From Neodontobutis hainanensis (lineage: Eukaryota; Chordata; Actinopteri; Gobiiformes; Odontobutidae), in assembly GCA_024349245.1 (NCBI GenBank), contig JALDNG010000531.1, positions 61,583 through 125,582 of the forward strand: a DNA stretch of 64,000 bases, given 5' to 3'. Within the stretch, counting starts at the first letter, position 1. Each line of letters opens with the position of its first letter. A program made the translations under genes and the position numbers. This document shows positions 53,931 to 64,000 of this stretch, in pieces. The notes beneath the pieces are model-generated. The model had not been told where the DNA came from and made no database searches. It was given only the letters and a program-made list of their open reading frames with translations.

Positions 53931-56900
53931 AACCTGTTCTCATAGAAAAACTAATCCACTTTATTTATTAAAAATTTTCAATTTAACATTTTATAATATA
54001 GTATCATTTATTGATGAATTAAGCCTTTTTCCAAAAATTTCAAAAAGAGTTTAGAAATTGTGATATGTTTAGATATTTTATGTAAGCTCTCTTTTTCTAT
54101 GACTTTAAACCTTTATACATAAGTGATTCATATATTATTTCTAATATATCGCTTCAAAATCATTAAAATTTATATAGATAGTAAAGGAAATCATTAAGAT
54201 AATAAGCATGAATATAGAAAAATAAAAAATCAGTCACATCAAAAAATATCAAATAAATATTCTTATCAATATAATCAATTATTTTGAAACAATCATGAAT
54301 CACAAATTTAAAATAAATTTAAGCTAAATCAGTGATATAATCAACATTACGTTTTAGAGTGAAAAAATCTATCCTTAGCAGGATACTAATTTGGATTAAT
54401 AATTCATTTAATATAAATATATTAGTGAAATGGTAAAATGTCAGTTAAAAATTCAGAATCTATAAAATCGGCCATTTTCATTTGTTTATGTTAAATTGTT
54501 TTTTACAAGATGAGTCATTAGAGTATGTAATATAAAATACAGCATGATGATACATTTTCTTCAGGGGTTTAATCGTTGATTTTATATCATACCTATTATC
54601 TGCTAATTATTTAAATGATGTTTTAAAATCATATAAAAGTAATATAATTCAAAATTTGTAAATTTTATTGTCTTATTAATTGTAAATTTTCACATGATTA
54701 TTTTTCATGTATGTTATTTTTATTTGTTACACTTTGAGTCTGATTTATTTTATTTTTTAATTTAATTTACTTTACTTTTGAGGAATTTCACACATTCAAT
54801 TTTTTTCTGATAAAAAAAAGATAAAATGGTTGATTCAAAATAATCTCCGTTAAATTATTTTTATAAATTTAAAAAAAAACGTCAAAGAAATAAATATTTT
54901 TAGATTTTTTAAAGATTAAGATTATATATAACATAATCATCATTTTTGATATAATTTATAACAAATTCAATTTTATTTGGATATATATGAGAAAATGTTG
55001 TAATTTTTAACTTATTTTAATTTAATTAATGTCTATCTGACACTTTAACTTGAGAAGTTAATAAATTCATTTAATTTTTTAAGACGATACTTTAGGTTTA
55101 TTTATAAAATTATGATCATGTCAATGGAATATTTAATTTAAAACAAATAATTTGGAATATTTAGGTTGAATAAATCATTAAAAATCATCTCTTAGATGAG
55201 TTAAGGTGAAAATATGAGTGCTTAATATTAATACCTTCATTAAAAAACTCATAAAAATGATATTACAACATAAGATTATTAAATAAAATATAAATAACAA
55301 TAATATGTCCTTATTTCGACAAAATACAAATCAATCATCTTTAAAATTTTATATAACTGCGTATCGTATTACAGGTTATATCTGAAGACCTTTTTAAACA
55401 GCTTATCGTTGACAAATTTTAAAATTAAATTAACATAATTCAAAGACACAAAATATCAAATTTGAAAAAAATGAATCATTTAGTTAAAATTTAAAATATT
55501 ATATTAAAATTATAAACATCAATAACCTTGTAAATCGAAGTGTATTTTTCCTTTTTATCATTTTTCCATATACGAGTAAACATTCCTAAAAATAAAAATC
55601 TCAAATGTAAATTAAAATTTGTTGAATCAAAAAATTCAAAATATAACATTTTATTCATTATATATAATTTACAATCTGATAAACAATTAAACTAATTTTT
55701 AAATGGATCTATGGAGAGAGGAATTAAAAAATTAACTCATAAAATTTAATATAATACAAAAATTCATCATCAAAAATTGAAAAATTTGTAAATATTATAA
55801 CTCTGATATATTTTTATCTATCAACCAAAATAAAATTGTCTCATATAACAATTTAAGAAAACTTATTTTTATGATAAAACGACGAGTTTTTAAATAGTTT
55901 TGACTTTACTTAGAAATTTTGTTTAAATATTTAACATAAAGAGTTTTATTTTCTCAAAAAATAAATAAATTTTCCATGTTAATCTCTAAAACAAATATTT
56001 TACATATCAAACAACCTACCTTACCGCTAATCATATACATTATTCACAAATATTACATTTATCGTTGATTATTTTCTAAAATGAAAAAAGAAAGAAAACT
56101 AATTGAAAATATCATAATATTTTAAGTTATATCATGAAACAAATCAAAATTTTAAAGATAAAAATTTTTTAAGTGAGGTATTATTCTCATATTATTATTG
56201 AATGATCTCACAACGTCGTGTAATGTATATTCTAATTAGTGAAAATTATTTTACCTATGAAAAATAAAAATAATTGTTTTGATTGATTAATTGCTTTAAA
56301 ATGCTTTCATTTATTGATAATTATTTGGTTATTTAAAAGATGAGTTAATTCTAACCTCACAACAAAGGCATGAGGTTTTCATGTTATTTTATTCTCCGAT
56401 TCGTCTATTTTTATCATTTAATACTTCAGGAGTTTAATCATAATTCAAAATCCTCGTTTAATAGATTCTTGTGTATTGTGTTATCAGAATGTTTGAATTT
56501 CTTCAACTTTCGTTTTTCAATCTAAGGAAACCTAAACTTTTGCTTTATTTTTTTGTCATGAACGTATTCTATTTTCCCTTAATTAAAGTGAACTGAAGAT
56601 CTCACCATTAATTTTGAAAATTAATCTTAAATTCTCGTTAACGTAAGTCTCTCTTTTATCGAAGATGTCTTGATAACTTTATTGTTTTAAAAATTATTTG
56701 TTCATAATATGTTAAAATGGAAAGCAGAATCAAAGTAAATAAAAATTAATGTAAATATTTCTCTGAAAAATATTTTAAAATAATCGAACAGTAGAACAGT
56801 TCATCTTTAATATGTTTGATATTCTTGGTAACAAAAATGTTTAATATGCTTTATTTCAAAGATATAATAAACATTTTAGAGATCAATTTATATAATTCGT

Positions 56901-58229
56901 GTGTTTGTATTTTACGTTTTTCATGATTTATAAAATATACAAAAAACATTATTATGGTGAGAGAATTTAAAGTGTATTCTGAAATTAATTTAAAGTGAAA
57001 TAATGCTCTTTAAAAATTTCTTTAGATATCCTTCAAAAATCAAGTTAGACAATTGTCATGTTTGAATGAGAACATATTATTTTAAACTCTGTTTAGGTAT
57101 CAAAAGAAACTTACCATAAATAAAATAAAAAACCTGAGAACAGTTGAGGTTAAATATTCTTTGATGAAATATTGTCAAAAATTCATAAAATTCAGATGAC
57201 ATTTAATTAAGTTATATCATAATAAAAGGTTATTGTGCAGATAAATTTACTGATATTTTTCATTTAAAATATTTTAGATAGAATATGATTTGTGATGATG
57301 ACAAATAATACATTTTATTAAGTATTTTAAAAAGAACTTCTTTTTAAATAACTTTGAGTTTTTTCACTGTCATATAAATACTTTTTTCCAAACTGAGTGT
57401 AAATATATATTCAAATCGAAAAAATTATGTCACAATACTGGATTAAAATTTTTAATAAATATACTGGAAATTCAAATATAAAAGAATATCCGGCAGTTTC
57501 TTTTTATGTTAATATGGCTCGTTTTTATAATAATTAATCAAATTAATTTAACAAGGTAATTTTATATTAGCTTTTTAATTCTCTGTTCTTTCTTGATATT
57601 ATCATACGTACTCTAAATTTGCGAAAATCGAATGTTATAATATCGTCCATGTTATTACTTAGTAACGGTGACATCTGTATGACTTTTAGATATCGTTAAT
57701 ACAATCGATTTTATTGATAATATTGAATAAAATAGAAAATAATCATTTTATAAATATGAACACTTATTTTTTTAGAATAATTTTATTATCGTTTCAAATT
57801 CTGAATTTTTTAACTAATCTTACATAAATCCCTTATTATTATTTTTTCAAAATAAAATTTCATTATAATCATTGAAAAATTATATTTATAATATATTGGA
57901 TTTTTTTAATCACAAAATATATAAAGATGACGAATTTTAGAAGATTAAATAGATAATGACTTAACAATATTTATGATAAAATAAAAAAAATAGAGTCCAG
58001 AATGATAGAAATGTAATTTTGAAATCATATTCAAGTATTTTTTATTTGAAAATTCCTAAAAATCCTGATAAACCATGTTTTTTGAATAAAAGCCTGAATA
58101 AATTAAAAATGAAAAGCTTTTATATTCTGCGAGAATTTTGGTCTAAAAATCTTAATATTAAAAATTATCAGTTGTAATGCATAACCGTATTTATTCATTG
58201 CAAAATTTTAATTGTACTAATGAGTTCTA
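53931..58229. other. AT-rich non-coding DNA
   Basis: No gene, RNA or repeat family recognised. Confidence 0.5.
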
Positions 58230-58649
58230 CACTATTAGTTTCAGTGTTTACTCTTTCAAACTAAGTCCGCTAAAACGAGGCTTCATTGACAAATAAACGA
58301 AAGATAATTTTGTGATTTTAAATGTAGTTATCATCGTTTATTCAAATCCCACACAACGCATGATTCATTTATTTACTGTTTAATTGACAACCTAATCATA
58401 AGAATGAGCTTATATCATTTTAATTAAAAACAAGCCCGATAATCGTGGTTAGCTTTTTCGAATAAAACTACGATGAAACATAACGACGTAAAGCCGATTT
58501 TTAATAAAATCGAAATTATAAAACATTGTATTTCCGTTTCTAAAGATAACTTCAAATTTTTCAAATTAAAGCTATTCAAAGAGTACAATTGCTTGCATAG
58601 AAAAACTTTATTAATCTGCTACATAGACATAAAAGGGTATATAAATTAA
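58230..58649 (+). pseudogene. Unassigned decayed coding sequence
   Basis: A plus-strand piece reads TKSAKTRLH.QINER.FCDFKC (dots are stops), and about 115 bases further on a clean frame runs from an ATG at 58473 to TAA at 58647 (58 codons: MKHNDVKPIFNKIEIIKHCI at the start, KEYNCLHRKTLLICYIDIKG near the end). This frame extends upstream without a stop to about 58,443 (SWLAFSNKTT). Cys, His and Trp are frequent and G+C is locally raised. The first part recalls the end of a FLYWCH-type zinc finger (CxARLHT...H), which would suit a second MULE fossil, but the DDE blocks were not found. Treat as unidentified. Confidence 0.3.
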
Positions 58650-61600
58650 ATGCTTCTCTTAAAGTCCTTTGTCAAAATTACAATGAACTCATAAGATATA
58701 GAAACATCATTTTTATCATCTATATAAATTGTATTAATATCTCTAAAAAATTGGAATACGAGTGATTATAAAATGAGAATAATGATATCTGAATTTTTTC
58801 AACTTTATTTTTTTATAAAAAATAATTTAAATTTATAAATAAAATAAATAAATTCCGTTTTTACCTCTTTAATCAAAACTTAAAAATTAATTAATAAAAA
58901 TACAGAGAACTTCAACTTATTCATAATTCAATTTAGATCGAAAAATATAGCTGTTTGATTTCTTAATATATTATAACAATAAAATGAACATTGTTAGTCA
59001 TTTTATATATCAGATAATAAGACATCCTAAAACGAAAAACATGAAGCAAATATATTGCTCTCAAATTTAGTATCTATCATTGCCCTTCATTTTAAAGTTC
59101 AAAGCTTATTCTAAATGAGAAATCGGGGATAAAATATTGAATTACGTATTATCTTTGTAACTACAAGAGTTAAAAATGTATTAAAAAAATAATGTGATAT
59201 ATATCCTGAAATAATCATCAATAAAAAATTATATTAAAAGATACATTTTTAATCAATGATTAGAATTAATGGTTTAATTTAAAAAAACTTATAAATTAGA
59301 TTCCTTATATGCTTTATGATTCAATTTAATTGAAAATAAACATGTTAAATTCACAATAACATAAATATTTATTTTTTATTTTACCGACGAAAATCGATGG
59401 CATTAATCTGTTTTCAACAGGGAGTAAATATTCTATAAATTTTTACATCTCCTTTTCTTTTGGTCTAAACATACTTATATTCTTACAATAGCATGATGGT
59501 AGTGAATGAGAATATTATAACTTATAAAAAGAATAATTATATGCATTTATATTCTTGAACGTTTTATTTATGGACGTATTAGCACAGTCACTAAAGCTAA
59601 TATAGTTTTAAATATTAGTCGCATTATTTTTTTTTCATCTAATAATATATCAATAATAAAATATTTTTTTACTTTATTCTTGAAAAATTACAGTATTTTA
59701 AGATTTAATAATCGAATTTTACATTTCACTGTGTATTATAAAAAATACTGAATTGATATTGTCTTAAAAATCTTCAACTTAATCATCCATTATTTATCTG
59801 AAAAATTAATGATCGATAAGCAAACAAAAATTTTAACTTATTTAAAGTATTGTTAAACGATACATTATAAAAGGAGCCAAAATAACAAAAGCTCTGAATT
59901 TTATTTAGGGTAAAAATTATCTTGGTCATATAATCAGTGTTTAAAAATTATCTAGCATTGCCGTTATCATATCTATTTGTAAATTCAATTAATGCCATTT
60001 CAACTTCAATAAAATCTATAGTTTGATCATACATATATTTCTAAAAAGCATATTTTATCTTTTCGTTCACTTAAGATCAATTTAAACCAAGAAATCTCAT
60101 TGATTGAGAAACGATAAAAAAATATTTTACATATGAATTAAAATCTTTTTTTTGTTAAAATTTCTTCAAATATTCTTGTCATTTCAAAAATTATACTTAT
60201 GAGTAAATTAAAAAATAATTTTTAAATCATGAAATTATTGATAATTACAGATTAAGAACGAAAATTCGAGATATATGCCTTATATGATAGTGTATCTTAT
60301 ATCTTCTTAAATTTTCAGATTTTATTATTTTGAAGAAAATAAATTGATTTTCGTTTATATATAAAAAATTAAACATTTTTTTCGAAATAATATCTGATAA
60401 ATTAGATAGATTTATCATACATTTTGAAGAATATTTTTCAAGATATTTCACATATTTATTAAATATCATCAATAAGCATGTTTGATTTAAAAGAGTTATT
60501 TTCATAATTACATTTGTAATTTTCCACTAAATTTTTAAAAATTGTAAATATGTTATTTTATTATGACTTTTACATCATGAAAATTTCATTTAGAATAAAT
60601 GAACATCGTATCATATAAATTGGTTTACAGAATTGAAATATTATATAAATCATTAAAATGGCGTGATATATATCGTCTTACTTTGAGGCGAAGTCACAGA
60701 AAATAAATTTAAACTTGCTCATGTAGCAATTATGAAAATTTATATTTTAATGGATCAATACTTCAGAATAAATTATAACTAAATTTTTAACTTATTGCAT
60801 CGAATTTTATTTATTTTGATAATTTTTTAAATTTATGTTAAATTTATAAACAAATATTTATTTTGAAGTATCAAAATATTTGACATATATGTTTAATGAA
60901 TCAAACTTTGCAAAGCTATAGTTTGTGAATACAATAAGCATGGCAATAGACTTTAATCAGTATCTAATTTAAAAATAATCATTACAAAATATATTTAACC
61001 ATTTTTTGAAAGTAAAAAAAATAAATAATTTATAACCACAATTTGTATGTATAATTAAGAGATCAGTTTTATTAAAATTAAACAATAAATATAAAACTCT
61101 TATTTCTGAGTTCAGAAATATATAAAGAATATTTATCAATCTTATGAAGAATAATATTTCTTAACTTCATAAAACTGTAATATATATCTCGAATATCGCC
61201 ATTAAAAAATGTAGATATAACAAATATTCATTAAAAAACATGTAATACTGTCACTACTCTACTCTTATCTTATTATTTTATCAGACAATAAATCAGAGAT
61301 GTTTAACCAAAAGTTTAATGGAAAAAATTTGATCAAATTTAAAAACGATTATACGAAACAATTTATTAATTCATAAAATGAAAATAAATAAATGTGATAT
61401 TTTTACATAGTTTCAATTAAAGTTTTTTCAAAATGACAAAATATTGTTTTTGTGTCATATTATAGTTATTTGAAGCTCAAAATAGATAAACCTAAATTTC
61501 AATGAATGAAATCTGAATGAATTTCTTATCTAATAGTTGAGAATAAATAATTTAAAGTGTATTGAATTCCTTAATTTTGCTATTGATACTGATAAATTTT

Positions 61601-64000
61601 GTTAACTCAATTTCAGATCATAAAGATTTCAAAACTATCATCTAATTACACATGAAAAAATTGAGTAAATTAATAAAATAATAAAAGATGATGATAAAAC
61701 ATGCTGTTTAAAAATCTGAAAAATACAAAATGATATTTAGTCATCAAAATGATTGCAACATCGTTGGTATATTTGACAGAAAATGACTTTTCATACGATT
61801 GTAATTCTGTTTAAAATTAAAATAAATTCTGAATTTTTAACAATCTCAGTTCACATTGAGAAAAATTGATTATTTTCTTTTCATTAACGTCAAGAGTATT
61901 TTTTCACGCCAAATGTAGTAGTATTCAAGAGGTATAAATATCATTCAAAATCATTAAAATATTTCAACAAATTTTAGTGATATAATATTTTTAAGACAGA
62001 ATTTTAAATAATATTTTAAAAATTTTGATATATGTTAAAAATAATTGGCGTTATTTCAGTTTGAAATTACTCAAATAAAAAATATCAAAATATATTTGTT
62101 TAAAAATAGATATATGGGAATGTTAAAAATAAGTCAGTTTGATCACATATTGAACAATTAAGTATCATATATAACTATTATAACTTAGGATTTATTTTGT
62201 TGAAATATTATATTTGAATATCATATATCAAAAATTTTGATTTTTTTGATTGATAAAACCCAAAAAAGTTTATTTTTCTATTTATGTGAAAATATTTTGT
62301 TTTTTCACCCAGAGATATTTTTGATAAATTTTAAGGAGATCATTTTTGACATGATTTGAAATAAATACTTTAATTTTTGGAAATAACTGAAAATTTCCTG
62401 AATCAAATTATAGGAATAAATATTTTAACAAGTAAAAGATAAATTCTCTCAAATAAATTTATTCAACATTCATTCCAATTAAATTTCACACTTTTTATTC
62501 TTTTGAATAATAGTCGACAAATTTAGAATAATTAATGTTCGTCTTTAAATCAAAAAGCATTGAAATAGCTCTTGAGATGGAAGTAATAAATTTATAAAAT
62601 ATTTGTTTCGCAGCATTTTTATTAATTGTAAGCTAATTAGTAGTTGTGTTCAAAGAGCGCTATTTTCTACTGTGCTGTAAAAATCGCCTGTTACTTGACA
62701 GTAAACAGAAAAAATACATCATGTATTTGCCAAAATCATGAATAACTCTCCTGACAACATACAGAAATCAAACCCTCAAAAATGAGAATTATACACATAC
62801 CAAACTAACATTGAGGCATGAGTTAATATTATCAATCTTTTTGGATTTTCAAATAAAATCGTTTATGATTTGTATTTAAATCATGTTGTATATTTAATAA
62901 ATAGAGTTGAAAAATAAAAATATATAATAACAAATCAAAATATTTGACAACAAAAATAGTTTAATTAATTTCTAACATTAAATTTACAGAATAAATATTG
63001 TTGTAGTTTAAAGATAAACACAATTCAAAAATGTGGAAACGCTTCACTTTTTCAAATATTTAACACAAACAAAATTTAAAAAATATAAACTCAAAAATAA
63101 GAACTAAAATCATTCTATTTGAAAATATATTGTATGTAGAATAAATTAAAAACATAGAATAACTAAAAATAAAGCATTGGACTAAGATAGCAATCTATGT
63201 TATAACCTTATACATAAAAAAGAAATTTATCTTTGAGAAAAACATCGAAGATTTTTTTAAAAGGTTTATGATGGAATTGATTCTTGAATATTATAAAAAA
63301 TGTAAAAATATATATTATATTTTTTAATTCTTATCATAAGGCAATTTTGAAAAATGAAATTTGAACTACGATATATTTTAAGAAATGTAAAACCTATTTA
63401 TGAAGAATGAGTATATAATGATATTATAATTTTTATGTTAGATGTAAGTGTTTTATTCTATCTCGAGTGAAGAAGATCATAATTATAATTTTTACTATTT
63501 CTTTAAATATTGAAATTCAATAAAAATAAAAATAATAGTTTCAAGTGTATCTCAAAGATGTTATAACAATTAAATATTTTTATATATTGTCAGAATGGAA
63601 AAAAGTTACTTAATTCTTATTATAAAATTTATTTCAAGAAAAAAACTATAAAACCGTTTATGAGAATATATTGACAGATATATAATGGGATTTATTGATT
63701 TTCTAAATTTAATAATTATCAATTTATGAAAAGATCTTTTTTAATTCATATTGAATACTTAGTAAATTTTATTCGAATAATAAAATTTATATTTTAAAGA
63801 GAAATAGGCAAGTGTCATCTCTCGAGTAAAAATCATGCCAAAGTTCTCACTATTTCCAAAAATACTAATATAAATTAAAAAAAAAATAATAAAATAACAT
63901 GATAATATTCTTTAAAAATATTATTCATTGATAATGTTGATAAAATTTCTAATAAATATAATAATTTCTCTTAATTGTTACTTGTGGCATTATTGATTCT
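58650..64000. other. AT-rich non-coding DNA
   Basis: An 86-codon minus-strand frame at 60245-60505 is Ile/Asn/Lys/Phe-rich and shows no family motif; I regard it as chance. A small patch of higher G+C near 62,640-62,710 could not be read as protein or folded as a tRNA by eye. Nothing else noted. Confidence 0.5.

Noticed and set aside
60245..60505. 86-codon minus-strand open frame as a small gene
   Set aside because: Ile/Asn/Lys/Phe-rich, no domain, no raised G+C around it.
62640..62715. Possible tRNA gene in a patch of higher G+C
   Set aside because: No T-loop GTTCGA-type motif and no cloverleaf pairing could be made by eye.
1..64000. Mitochondrial or plastid genome, or a bacterial chromosome
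   Set aside because: No organellar genes, rRNA or tRNA and no dense coding. Long non-coding AT-rich DNA with Ty3/gypsy and MULE fossils points to a eukaryotic nucleus.
1..64000. CRISPR array or other regularly spaced repeat system
   Set aside because: No short repeats with regular unique spacers were seen; the only repeats are microsatellites, inverted repeats and the one long direct repeat.

Overview
This window is a very AT-rich, gene-poor stretch of a eukaryotic nuclear genome. I found no intact gene. The recognisable content is a set of broken transposable elements in non-coding DNA. The mix is a Tc1/mariner (IS630-like) element, a Merlin/ISXO2-like transposase, a FLYWCH-plus-MULE transposase and a Ty3/gypsy pol. 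Together with the extreme AT richness, this suggests a microsporidian with an expanded, gene-sparse genome of the Edhazardia, Hamiltosporidium or Anncaliia kind. That assignment is an inference from composition and family mix; no host gene anchors it.

Layout. 1-10.46 kb: AT-rich DNA with nothing recognisable. 10.46-13.04 kb: two diverged ~680-bp direct repeats separated by a complete-ended 1,214-bp Tc1/mariner element (11146-12359). That element has matching terminal inverted repeats and flanking TA, but its minus-strand transposase is dead: two frameshifts and a catalytic Asp changed to Asn. 14.28-15.05 kb: plus-strand fossil of an ISXO2/Merlin-type transposase. 19.44-20.33 kb: minus-strand fossil of a MULE transposase with a FLYWCH-like zinc finger. 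36.0-39.3 kb: plus-strand fossil of a Ty3/gypsy pol, in the order reverse transcriptase, RNase H, integrase. 50.36-50.87, 53.28-53.93 and 58.23-58.65 kb: short stretches that look like decayed coding sequence but that I cannot assign. Everything else is A/T-dominated sequence with stops in all frames, plus a few microsatellites and small inverted repeats.

No functional pathway can be read from the window. The elements were called by reading conserved family motifs across frames. Only the Tc1/mariner element has defined ends; the boundaries of the other fossils are approximate. The amount of disruption suggests the Tc1/mariner insertion is the youngest and the MULE among the oldest.
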